NCBI RefSeq assembly: GCF_027921845.1
Contig: NZ_BSEN01000001.1
Span: 110,948 to 174,947 of the forward strand
Direction of reading: 5' to 3'
Length of the DNA: 64,000 nucleotides
From: Leifsonia poae
GTDB taxonomy: Bacteria > Actinomycetota > Actinomycetes > Actinomycetales > Microbacteriaceae
Positions 1 through 6,963 of the stretch are shown one piece after another (the stretch's first letter is position 1; the number at the start of each line of letters is the position of its first letter). The position numbers and the translations under genes are program-made. The notes under the pieces were generated by a model. It made no database searches. It saw nothing but the letters and a program-made list of their open reading frames with translations, and was not told where the DNA came from.

Positions 1-77
1 GCGTGTCGCGGGCCTTCGCGTGTCGCGGGCCTTCGCGTGTCGCGGGCCTTCGCGTGTCGCGGGCCTTCGCGTGTCGC
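1..77. repeat. 17-bp tandem repeat, 4.5 copies
   Basis: Four exact copies of GCGTGTCGCGGGCCTTC lie at 1-17, 18-34, 35-51 and 52-68, followed by a half copy at 69-77. The array runs into the left edge of the window, so its true copy number is unknown. It ends 19 bases before the tRNA gene. No coding role is supported. The exact identity of the copies suggests recent expansion by slippage. Confidence 0.9.
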
Positions 78-96
78 TCGATAGCATTGAGCCCGG

Positions 97-170
97 GCCC
101 CCATAGCCCAACTGGCAGAGGCAGGCGACTTAAAATCGCCCGAGTGTGGGTTCGAATCCCACTGGGGGCA
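97..170 (+). tRNA. tRNA with UAA anticodon, Leu-like but short variable loop
   Basis: A full cloverleaf can be drawn. The acceptor arm 97-103 pairs with 163-169 (7 bp). The D arm is a 3-bp GCC/GGC stem with a leucine-type loop ending GGCAGA. The anticodon stem 124-128 pairs with 136-140 around anticodon TAA (131-133), and the T arm 146-150 pairs with 158-162 around TTCGAAT. The discriminator is A170 and CCA is not encoded. UAA reads leucine UUA codons, and the D arm and A73 fit leucine. The variable region is only 5 bases (141-145), whereas bacterial tRNA-Leu normally has a long variable arm of more than 10 bases. The amino acid is therefore assigned from the anticodon only. Confidence 0.85.
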
Positions 171-248
171 CGTACGCGGATACCTCGCCGCTCACCGTCC
201 CGCTCCCTCTTCGACGTCGAAAACGAGCGTCAGAGCGGCTGCTGGCGC

Positions 249-254
249 TAATGT
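249..254 (+). promoter_or_regulatory. Candidate -10 element (leaderless) for the 118-aa gene
   Basis: TAATGT ends 6 bases before the ATG at 261 and no Shine-Dalgarno sequence is present. The spacing would place the transcript start at the start codon. A clear -35 element is not visible. A perfect 12-bp palindrome TTCGACGTCGAA at 210-221 lies about 28 bases upstream and might be an operator. Confidence 0.4.
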
Positions 255-260
255 CTCAGC

Positions 261-617
261 ATGACCGATGCTCACCGGGGCGAAGCGCCGATCGCGACAA
301 CGACCGCCTCCGTGCGCCGTTGGCGACCGTTGGCCCTGCTGCTGATCGTCGGCGGCGCGATCGCCATGATCGTGGGCGGCCTCGTGGAGTCCGTCGCGAA
401 GGCACCCGCCGACCGCGTAACCCTGTTCAACTCGGCCATCCCGACGCTTCCGGTCGGTGTCTACCGGCAGTACACCCAGGCCGCCGGCGGCGGCATCGAG
501 CTCGCTGTGGCGCCTGACTACGCGGGTCTCTGGATCGGCGCGACCGTCGCCCTCCTCGGCGTCATCGCTCTGCTCGCCGGCGTCGTCGTCGCGTCCGCGA
601 AGCGTCACACGGCCTGA
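261..617 (+). CDS. Small two-TM membrane protein, unknown
   Basis: 118 residues, not recognised. A short polar N-terminus with basic residues (VRRWR, about 18-22) is followed by a hydrophobic helix at about 23-44, an extracytoplasmic segment of about 50 residues, and a second helix at about 90-112 ending in a short basic tail (SAKRH). This predicts a two-pass protein with both ends inside. It starts at ATG 261, directly after a -10-like TAATGT, so it is probably translated from a leaderless message. It is followed in the same direction by another membrane protein gene after 35 bases. Function is not inferable. Confidence 0.7.
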   Translation: MTDAHRGEAPIATTTASVRRWRPLALLLIVGGAIAMIVGGLVESVAKAPADRVTLFNSAIPTLPVGVYRQYTQAAGGGIELAVAPDYAGLWIGATVALLGVIALLAGVVVASAKRHTA

Positions 618-652
618 GTACGGTCGCGGCGAGAGCGAAGAGGAGGTCGCGC

Positions 653-1111
653 GTGTACATCCTTTTGGTGCTGCTGCAGACGCTCGTGCTGCCCCTGGTC
701 TCGGGCATCATCCACCTCGCGGTGGCGGGAGGGAGCCCTCTCGTCGTGCTCGGCCTGTGGTGGGCGTTCTGGGGTGTCGGGACGCGCCTCACCGTCGTCG
801 GCATCAGCCAGCTCACCAACCCCGCGCGCACCACGAAAGGCATTCTCGGGATCGAGGATCACGCCGCCGAGCTGGTCGTCCACGAGCTCGCCTTCGCGAA
901 CCTCAGCATGGGGTTGGTGGGGCTGGTGGCTCCGTTCGTGCCCGGCTGGGGCATCCTGGGCGCGGTACCCGGGGCGATCTACCTCGGCATGGCCGGATTC
1001 CGGCACATCGCGAAGCAGGGCAAGAACACCGAAGAGACCGTGGCGACCTGGACCGACCTGCTGGTGTTCGTCATGGTCGCGCTCGGCGTCATCGGCGCAC
1101 TGATCGCCTGA
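653..1111 (+). CDS. Multi-pass membrane protein, DUF6790-like
   Basis: 152 residues with about four hydrophobic helices (near 2-25, 28-50, 85-112 and 130-151). The GTG start at 653 has AGGAGG at 641-646, six bases upstream. The helical pattern with conserved-looking glycines and a TKGILGIEDHAAELVVHELAFAN segment of soluble loop resembles bacterial proteins of the DUF6790 type; this is recognition by pattern only. It follows the 118-residue membrane protein and may share its transcript. The function is unknown. Confidence 0.7.
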   Translation: MYILLVLLQTLVLPLVSGIIHLAVAGGSPLVVLGLWWAFWGVGTRLTVVGISQLTNPARTTKGILGIEDHAAELVVHELAFANLSMGLVGLVAPFVPGWGILGAVPGAIYLGMAGFRHIAKQGKNTEETVATWTDLLVFVMVALGVIGALIA

Positions 1112-1126
1112 CGGCGCCGGCCAGGG

Positions 1127-1534
1127 TCACCGCTCGAATCGCGCGAACTTCTCGATCGCATCCGGGGTCACCGGCGCGAACAGGTTGACGAGGTTGCCGT
1201 CCGGATCGCGCAGCAGCAGTGAGCGGTTCCCCCACGGCATCGTGGTCGGTGCGGCAACGAACTCGTCGACCCACGCCGCGAGCCGCGCGTACTCAGCATC
1301 GACATCGTCGACCAGGAACTCGATGATCGCCGAATGGTTGTCCGCCGGTCGCGCCGATCCGACGCCGAACAGCCCGACCGTCGCCGTGCTGCCGATGGCG
1401 AGCGTCGCCGACGGCGTGCGGACCTCGGCGAAGTGCTCGGTGAGGCGCGCGACCGTCGCGCCGATGAGGCGGGCGTAGAAGTCGGCGAGCCGGGTGACGT
1501 CGTCGGTGATGATGCGGAGCGATACGAGGTTCAT
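1127..1534 (-). CDS. VOC-family (glyoxalase/bleomycin-resistance fold) protein
   Basis: 135 residues with the VOC pattern: an N-terminal strand VSLRIITDDV, a helix DFYARLIGA, and a C-terminal LLLRDPDGNLVNLF, the usual end of the second beta-alpha-beta-beta-beta module. Such proteins are metal-dependent dioxygenases, isomerases or antibiotic-binding proteins; nothing here fixes the substrate. The start is taken at ATG 1534, where the family normally begins; an in-frame ATG at 1561 would add nine unlikely residues. It is convergent with the membrane protein gene ending at 1111 and lies downstream of the WYL regulator on the same strand. Confidence 0.8.
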   Translation of the reverse strand: MNLVSLRIITDDVTRLADFYARLIGATVARLTEHFAEVRTPSATLAIGSTATVGLFGVGSARPADNHSAIIEFLVDDVDAEYARLAAWVDEFVAAPTTMPWGNRSLLLRDPDGNLVNLFAPVTPDAIEKFARFER

Positions 1535-1631
1535 GAGGGGATTCCGTTCCGCCGGGACCATCCCGGCAGTTCAGCCTCCCGCGTCTCCGCGACAGCCCCC
1601 TGTCGGTGTTTACACGCGATCCTGGCGCCGG

Positions 1632-2348
1632 TCAGGTCAACGACAGTTGCCGGAGGTCGCCGTACGGGATGTCCAGCTCGTCGGCGCTCAGTTCGCGCGG
1701 CTCCGGCACCTCCGCCGTCACGACGCTGGAGACGATCCGGTCGGTGCGGAACGCACGAACGCCCTCTCGCAGCCGGCACCAGGCCACGAGGTACCAGTCG
1801 TGCGTCTTGCCGATGTACCCGAGCGGCTCGATGTCCCGCATGGTGACCGCGCCGCCGGCATCCCGGTAGCGGATGCGCAGCACCCGGCCGGCCGACAGGG
1901 CGTCGGCGATCAGCGGCGGCACCGAAGCGGCCGTCGCACCGTCGCCGAGCAGGTGCACGCGTGCTGCGAGCTCACGGGCGGCCGAAGCGTCGCCACTCTG
2001 CATCGCCGCGACCAGCTTGCGGAGCGCTGTCTGCGCCGCCGCCTGGAACGGCGTGCCCGCCATCCGGTCGAGGGCGACCGCCATCGCCACCGCCTCGGTC
2101 GGCGTGAAGTTCACCGGAGGTAGCGTGCGCTCTCTGTCGAGGCAGTATCCGCCGGTGCGCCCGGGCTCCGCCCAGATCGGGGTGCCCGACTGCTGCAGCG
2201 CGCTGATGTCGCGCTCGACCGTTCGCACGCTGACCTCGAACCGCTCGGCGAGGCGCCGGGCGCTCAGCGGGCGGGGCGCCACCGCGCGCAGCTCCTCCAC
2301 GAGCGCGTAGAGGCGATCCGTCCTGTTCACAATCCGACGATAAGCCAT
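1632..2348 (-). CDS. HTH + WYL-domain transcriptional regulator (YafY/DeoR-like)
   Basis: 238 residues. An N-terminal winged helix-turn-helix at about 10-60 (ALVEELRAVAPRPLSARRLA, then VSVRTVERDISAL) precedes a WYL domain at about 130-235 containing DWYLVAWCRLREGVRAFRTDRI. WYL domains sense small ligands or nucleic acids, and these regulators usually control a neighbouring gene. The adjacent VOC gene (1127-1534) and the MBL hydrolase (2371-3144) are the nearest candidates. The start is placed at ATG 2348; GTG at 2330 is possible. The further in-frame open region upstream overlaps the MBL gene and lacks homologous sequence. Confidence 0.85.
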   Translation of the reverse strand: MAYRRIVNRTDRLYALVEELRAVAPRPLSARRLAERFEVSVRTVERDISALQQSGTPIWAEPGRTGGYCLDRERTLPPVNFTPTEAVAMAVALDRMAGTPFQAAAQTALRKLVAAMQSGDASAARELAARVHLLGDGATAASVPPLIADALSAGRVLRIRYRDAGGAVTMRDIEPLGYIGKTHDWYLVAWCRLREGVRAFRTDRIVSSVVTAEVPEPRELSADELDIPYGDLRQLSLT

Positions 2349-2370
2349 CCCTCCGACCGGATGGCCGGGG

Positions 2371-3144
2371 TCAGTCTCCGTCGCGACGCAGCGCGCTCTC
2401 GACGAGCACTGGCGGCGTGATCCGCAGCAGGGGGCCGTGACCGGGGAGCACGGTATCGGCGGACAGCTCCGCCAGCGCCGCCAACGACCGCTCGGCCAGC
2501 GCCGGGTCGCTATGCCACATCGGCGCGAGCAGTTGCGGCCCGAGCTCACGCGTGGTCGGATGCCCGGAGATCACGGCGTCTCCCGTGACCAGGGCACGTG
2601 CATCCGGCAGCAGGTACGCGGTGTGGCCCGGGGTGTGCCCGGGAACGAGCACCGGGAGCACCCGGTGCCCGGCGAGCCGCAGCGCGTCCGGCCCGGCCTC
2701 CGACGCCGGCAACCCGGCGGCCGACGCGACGCCGACGTCGCCGAGGCCGCCTGCGCGCACGGCATGCACGGTCCAGCGCGCGATCAGCGGCTTCCACAAC
2801 ACGGGCAGGATGTCGCCGACCCCGATCTGGTGCAGCTCCGTGCGCCGGATGTTCGGCAGTTCGTCCGTCGAGCCCAGCACGCGGGCTCCCGTGCGGTCGA
2901 CGAGGGCTGCCGCCGACCCGATGTGGTCGCTGTGGCCGTGCGTCACGGCGATGGTCGTCAGGTCGTCGACGCGGCCGCCGGCACGCTGGATGGACTCGAC
3001 GACGAGCGGCAGGTCCTTCGGATAGCCGGAGTCGATCAGCGCGACGTCGTCCACACCGATGAGCACGACCCAGTTCGAGGCGGGGCCCTCGACGAAATGC
3101 ACCCCGGCCGCCACCTCGGACATCGATCGAAGAGTGTTCGTCAC
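2371..3144 (-). CDS. MBL-fold metallo-hydrolase
   Basis: 257 residues of metallo-beta-lactamase fold. The metal-binding HxHxDH motif is present as THGHSDHIG, with later ligands in PGHTPGHTAYL, TGDAVI and PGHGP, the order expected for glyoxalase II/lactonase-like hydrolases with a binuclear metal site. The substrate is unknown. The start is set at GTG 3144 because a CAGACT -10-like sequence ends six bases upstream; an internal ATG at 3123 is the alternative and leaves the fold intact. It is divergent from the GNAT gene with about 60 bases between. Confidence 0.82.
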   Translation of the reverse strand: MTNTLRSMSEVAAGVHFVEGPASNWVVLIGVDDVALIDSGYPKDLPLVVESIQRAGGRVDDLTTIAVTHGHSDHIGSAAALVDRTGARVLGSTDELPNIRRTELHQIGVGDILPVLWKPLIARWTVHAVRAGGLGDVGVASAAGLPASEAGPDALRLAGHRVLPVLVPGHTPGHTAYLLPDARALVTGDAVISGHPTTRELGPQLLAPMWHSDPALAERSLAALAELSADTVLPGHGPLLRITPPVLVESALRRDGD

Positions 3145-3205
3145 CGCTCCAGTCTGGCCGATCCGCGAGACTGCGGCGTCGGGGGCCCGGCGTAGTCTGC
3201 GGCGC

Positions 3206-3739
3206 ATGAGCGACGAAGTCTCCCTCCAGCCGTGGACCGCCGACGATCTCCCCGTGCTGCAGCGCACGAACACCCCGCGGATGACAGCGTTCCTCGGCGG
3301 CCCGGAGACGGCCGAGAAGCTGGTCGAACGCAACGAGCGCTACCGGCACGGCTGGGAGACCGGCGACTCCGCGATGTTCACCATCCGCCTCGCAGGCGAA
3401 CCGGATGCGGTGGGCACGATCGGCTACTGGCCGGCGACCTGGCACGACGGCGACGTTTACGAGACGGGCTGGGGTGTGACGGAGCCGTTCCAGGGTCGCG
3501 GCGTCGCCTCACGCGCGCTCGCCGCGGTACTGCGTCACGCGGCGGAGCACGGCGACCGCGCGCTCATCCTCGCGTTTCCGCGCGTCGACAACGCCGCCTC
3601 GAACGCGCTCTGCCGCTCCGCGGGCTTCGTGCACCACGGCGAAGAGGACTTCGAGTATCCGAAGGGCCACCCGATCCGCGTCAACGCCTGGGCGTACGAC
3701 CTGCAGGCCGTGCGCTCGCCGTCGCGCGGGCTCGGGTGA
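3206..3739 (+). CDS. GNAT-family N-acetyltransferase (RimJ/RimL-like)
   Basis: 177 residues. The acetyl-CoA binding signature is visible as VTEPFQGRGVASRALAAVL, preceded by strand AVGTIGYWP and followed by NAASNALCRSAGF, the RimJ/RimL-type motif B. Members acetylate amino groups of antibiotics, ribosomal proteins or small metabolites; the substrate is not predictable here. The start is ATG 3206, seven bases after a TAGTCT -10-like element (3193-3198) with no Shine-Dalgarno sequence, suggesting a leaderless message. It is divergent from the MBL gene. Confidence 0.85.
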   Translation: MSDEVSLQPWTADDLPVLQRTNTPRMTAFLGGPETAEKLVERNERYRHGWETGDSAMFTIRLAGEPDAVGTIGYWPATWHDGDVYETGWGVTEPFQGRGVASRALAAVLRHAAEHGDRALILAFPRVDNAASNALCRSAGFVHHGEEDFEYPKGHPIRVNAWAYDLQAVRSPSRGLG

Positions 3740-3767
3740 CCATCCGGATGTCAGGGCGTGCGCCCGC

Positions 3768-4592
3768 TCAGGACTGCAGCCACTCGAGCAGGTCGGCGTT
3801 GATCGTGTCGGCCTGCGTGGTCGGCATGCCGTGCGGGAACCCGGCGTAGGTCTTGAGCGTGCCGTTCTGCACCAGCTTCACCGAGAGCGCCCCGGAGTCG
3901 GCGTACGGCACGATCTGGTCGTCGTCGCCGTGCATCACCAGCACCGGCACCGAGATCTTCTTCAGGTCCTCCGTGAAGTCGGTCTGGGAGAACGCGACGA
4001 TCCCGTCGTAGTGCGCCTTCGCGCCGCCCATCATCCCCTGGCGCCACCAGTTCTCGATGATGGCCTCCGACGATTCGGCGCCGGGACGGTTGAATCCGTA
4101 GAACGGGCCGGACGGCAGCGCCCGGTAGAACTCGGACCGGTTGTGCGCCAGCTGCGCCTGCAGGTCGTCGAACACGCTCTTGGGCAGTCCGCCCGGGTTG
4201 TTCTCGGTCTGCACCATGATCGGCGGGACCGAGCTGATCAGAACGGCGCGGGCCACCCGGTCTTCGCCGTAGGTGGCGATGTAGTGGGCGACCTCGCCGC
4301 CACCGGTCGAGTGGCCGACGTGGATGGCGTCCGTCAGGTCGAGGTGCTCGACCACGGCGCGCAGGTCCGCGGCGTAGTGGTCCATGTCGTGGCCGTCGCT
4401 GGTCTGCGTCGAGCGGCCGTGTCCACGCCGGTCGGCGGCCACAACGCGGTAGCCGTGGCTGAGGAAGAACAGCATCTGCGTGTCCCAGTCGTCGGCCGAG
4501 AGGGGCCAGCCGTGGCTGAACACGATCGGCTGACCGGTGCCCCAATCCTTGTAGAAGATCTCCGTGCCGTCAGCAGTCGTCACAGTACCCAT
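3768..4592 (-). CDS. Alpha/beta hydrolase, cofactor-free haloperoxidase type
   Basis: 274 residues, the usual length for non-haem chloroperoxidase/bromoperoxidase hydrolases. The nucleophile elbow GHSTGG gives Ser95, with the acid near GDDDQIVP (about Asp225) and His254 in FPHGMPTT. The N-terminal FSHGWPLSADDWDTQ and DRRGHGRS blocks are characteristic. These enzymes act as esterases or perhydrolases; halogenation is a side activity. ATG 4592 has GGAGGAG about six bases upstream; an earlier in-frame start lacks such a site. The gene stands alone between two unrelated genes. Confidence 0.88.
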   Translation of the reverse strand: MGTVTTADGTEIFYKDWGTGQPIVFSHGWPLSADDWDTQMLFFLSHGYRVVAADRRGHGRSTQTSDGHDMDHYAADLRAVVEHLDLTDAIHVGHSTGGGEVAHYIATYGEDRVARAVLISSVPPIMVQTENNPGGLPKSVFDDLQAQLAHNRSEFYRALPSGPFYGFNRPGAESSEAIIENWWRQGMMGGAKAHYDGIVAFSQTDFTEDLKKISVPVLVMHGDDDQIVPYADSGALSVKLVQNGTLKTYAGFPHGMPTTQADTINADLLEWLQS

Positions 4593-4722
4593 GCTTCTCC
4601 TCCATGTCATAGCTCGTCGCCGGTCGGCGCCGCTTCCCACTCTGCCTCTCGTCGCTCAGCGACGCCATCCCCCGCAGGTTAACGAATGGCGACAGTCGGC
4701 TGGGTACGGGCTGTGGACGTGC

Positions 4723-5610
4723 TCAGCGAGCAAACCGCGCCAGCTCATCGGGCGCGATCAGCACCGACTGCCCGGCCGGATTCAGCACGACACCGTCGGT
4801 CCCGTCCTCGAGAGCGGCTCTGGCGATGTTCGAGAATCCCGTCGGATGCGCGTCGAACGGAGGCGCCCACGCCCACACCTCGGCCGGCGACGTGAAAGCG
4901 ATCGCATAGGTCTCGCCGTTTTTGCCGTCGACCGTCGGCACTGAGATCCCGGTGATCGCTCCGGACTCGTCCCGCGCCTCCTGCGTCGCGATGAACACCG
5001 TGCGCGTGCGGCCGATGACGTCGAGGAGGTCGTCCCACGGCAACGTGCGGGTGACGAGTGCGGCCTTCAGCTCCTCGTTGAGCGCCGGCTCGTCGGTGAG
5101 GTGGCGACGGATCTCGTCGGCGTACGCGATGCACAGTCCGTCCGACCCGGGATCGATGGCGATGCCGTCGTACGGCTCCTCCGCTGCCTGAGCGAGCGTC
5201 GACGCCGCCGGCTGGGCGAACGAGAGGACTGCGGCGCCCTCGTGGTAGTCGGCGAGCCGCTCGTTGGAAGTGAACGCGAGCAGCAGCCGCCGGCCGTGCT
5301 CGTCGGTGCGGTAGCCGATGGCGAGCGTGTCGCCCTGCTGGAAGCCACGTGCGGGATCGGCGAGCGTCGAGCCTGTGCCGTCGAGCAGCAGCTCACCGGT
5401 GGCGCACTGCCGCAGCACGCCCGCGAAACGTCGCGCATCCTTCGCCGTGCTCCACGCCTGCAACGCGGCCTGCAGCGGCTCGTTGCGCACGAGCTTCTGC
5501 TCCGCCGGCGGCGCCGGTGGCTGGACAGTCTTCTTCCCCCTCGAGAACAGTCCCACGTCTCCCCCATCGTCCGTCGCGGTCGGTTGTTCTTGTCCCAGCA
5601 TGTCATCCAT
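4723..5610 (-). CDS. SseB-family protein, two SseB-like repeats
   Basis: 295 residues. Two similar halves are visible: residues about 45-160 (NEPLQAALQAW through GIAIDPGSDGL) and about 175-292 (NEELKAALVTR through GVVLNPAGQSVLIAPDE). Each has the SseB N-terminal pattern ending in a beta strand followed by a buried helix. The first 40 residues are proline- and charge-rich and probably unstructured. SseB-domain proteins are widespread in actinobacteria with no settled function. AGGGG lies upstream of ATG 5610. The neighbours are a hydrolase and an NmrA-like gene, which gives no functional context. Confidence 0.82.
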   Translation of the reverse strand: MDDMLGQEQPTATDDGGDVGLFSRGKKTVQPPAPPAEQKLVRNEPLQAALQAWSTAKDARRFAGVLRQCATGELLLDGTGSTLADPARGFQQGDTLAIGYRTDEHGRRLLLAFTSNERLADYHEGAAVLSFAQPAASTLAQAAEEPYDGIAIDPGSDGLCIAYADEIRRHLTDEPALNEELKAALVTRTLPWDDLLDVIGRTRTVFIATQEARDESGAITGISVPTVDGKNGETYAIAFTSPAEVWAWAPPFDAHPTGFSNIARAALEDGTDGVVLNPAGQSVLIAPDELARFAR

Positions 5611-5673
5611 CGCGCCCCTGCTCGAACCGGGGCGCCGGCCGGGTGTCGCGCACGCGCGCTGGGAACAGGTGTC

Positions 5674-6546
5674 TCAGCGGTCGACCGGCCAGCTCCCGGC
5701 CAGCCACGCGTCGAGATCGAGCACCTCGGGATCGAGCGAGCGCGTCATCTCGAAATCCGCCTGGTACGCGGGGAGCCGGGCGAACCACTCGAACATGCGC
5801 TTCGGATCGTCGGGTAATCCGTCCGTCGGGAGGGCGACGTACCGAGCAGGCAGGCCCGACCGGCGGGCGAAGGCCCCGGCGATCTCCGATCCGGTCTTCT
5901 CGTCACCGGCGATCTCGACGGCCCCGCCGACGAGCCGAGGTGCGAGCAGGAGATTCGCGGACACCCGTCCGACGTCGCGCACGGCGACCATCTGGATCGG
6001 GATGCCGTCCGGCACCGGCAGCCGCACCACGATCTCACCGTCCTCCGGCTGCGTGCCGAGCAGATTGTCCATGAAGAACACGGGGCGCACCACGGTGGCC
6101 GGGATGCCGAGGCTCTCGATCCTCTCCTCGACGCGCCGCTTGCTCTCGAAGTGCGGGATGTGGGTGTGACGCTCCGCTCCGCCGACCGAGCTGTAGACGA
6201 GGTAGCCGACCCCCGCCTCCGCCGCGGCCTCCGCGATGGCGACCCCGTGTCGCGTCTCCTTCTCGGGGCCGCCGTCCGCCATCGTGGCCATCGCGAAGAC
6301 GCGGGAGGCGCCCGAGAAGGCGGCGGCGATGCTGCCGGCGTCATCCAGGTCCATTGCGGTGAGCTCGGCGCCGCCTGCGGCGAGGGCGAGCGCAGCGTCG
6401 GAGGAGACGTCACGCGTGAGCGCTCGCACCCGAGCACCGCTCGCAAGCAACTCCCGAGCCGTCGCCGAGCCCTGCTTCCCTGTCGCGCCCACCACTGCGA
6501 CCACGTCGCCAGGCGCGTACTCGCCGGGCATCCCGCTGACAGCCAT
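5674..6546 (-). CDS. NmrA-like NAD(P)-binding SDR protein
   Basis: 290 residues of atypical short-chain dehydrogenase fold. The dinucleotide-binding GxxGxxG appears as VVGATGKQGSATA near the N-terminus, followed by RALTRD, which often binds the NADP phosphate, and YSSVGG where the catalytic Tyr-containing motif of true SDRs would be. This pattern fits NmrA/HSCARG-like redox sensors or quinone oxidoreductases of the azoreductase-like type. The start at ATG 6546 has GGAGGAG about seven bases upstream. It diverges from the small membrane protein gene at 6711 across a promoter at 6605-6632. Confidence 0.85.
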   Translation of the reverse strand: MAVSGMPGEYAPGDVVAVVGATGKQGSATARELLASGARVRALTRDVSSDAALALAAGGAELTAMDLDDAGSIAAAFSGASRVFAMATMADGGPEKETRHGVAIAEAAAEAGVGYLVYSSVGGAERHTHIPHFESKRRVEERIESLGIPATVVRPVFFMDNLLGTQPEDGEIVVRLPVPDGIPIQMVAVRDVGRVSANLLLAPRLVGGAVEIAGDEKTGSEIAGAFARRSGLPARYVALPTDGLPDDPKRMFEWFARLPAYQADFEMTRSLDPEVLDLDAWLAGSWPVDR

Positions 6547-6604
6547 CCTGCATCTCCTCCGGCGCCTCCACACGGAAACGCCTCAGCGGCACACGGTACG
6601 CCTC

Positions 6605-6632
6605 TTGACGTGCGCGCCAAGCGTTCTAGCGT
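6605..6632 (+). promoter_or_regulatory. Sigma70-type promoter for the 57-aa membrane protein
   Basis: TTGACG (6605-6610) and TAGCGT (6627-6632) are separated by 16 bases, a good match to the actinobacterial housekeeping consensus. It points toward the gene at 6711, leaving a leader of about 70 bases that contains a strong Shine-Dalgarno sequence near its end. It is one of the clearest promoters in the window. Confidence 0.65.
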
Positions 6633-6710
6633 TGAGGGTGATCGCCACCCGCGATCGCAACCGTGGTCACCACGGCGTTCGCGCCGGAGATCACACCAAG
6701 GAGGTACCGC

Positions 6711-6884
6711 ATGAGTACCGTGATCGGCGTCATCGTCTGTTTCGCTCTGTTCCTCGGCGGGCTGCTGCTGTTCGGCATCGCGACCACTCTTCCGGCCTGG
6801 CAGGCTGCGGTCTTCTTCGCGGGCATCGTGTGCGTCGCGCTCTCGATCGCGATCCCCGTGCACGTGCTGCCCAAGTTCGACTGA
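6711..6884 (+). CDS. 57-aa two-helix membrane protein
   Basis: This 57-residue protein consists almost entirely of two hydrophobic helices (about 3-25 and 29-51) joined by a short TLPAWQ turn and ends in VLPKFD. ATG 6711 is preceded by AAGGAGG at the correct distance, and a good promoter lies at 6605-6632, so it is probably expressed. No family is recognised. It is convergent with the NADH dehydrogenase gene, with a terminator hairpin between. Confidence 0.7.
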   Translation: MSTVIGVIVCFALFLGGLLLFGIATTLPAWQAAVFFAGIVCVALSIAIPVHVLPKFD

Positions 6885-6915
6885 GCGGCGGCGGCCAGCA
6901 CCCGTCAACGACGAA

Positions 6916-6947
6916 GGCCCGGCACGACGTGTGTCGTACCGGGCCTC
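6916..6947. terminator. Bidirectional terminator hairpin
   Basis: AGGCCCGGCACGAC (6916-6929) pairs with GTCGTACCGGGCCT (6934-6947), one mismatch, with a 4-base loop. It sits between two converging genes (ends at 6884 and 6964) and has no strong T tract, as is usual in actinobacteria. It can serve both strands. Confidence 0.75.
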
Positions 6948-6963
6948 CGCAGAGCGCTCTGCC

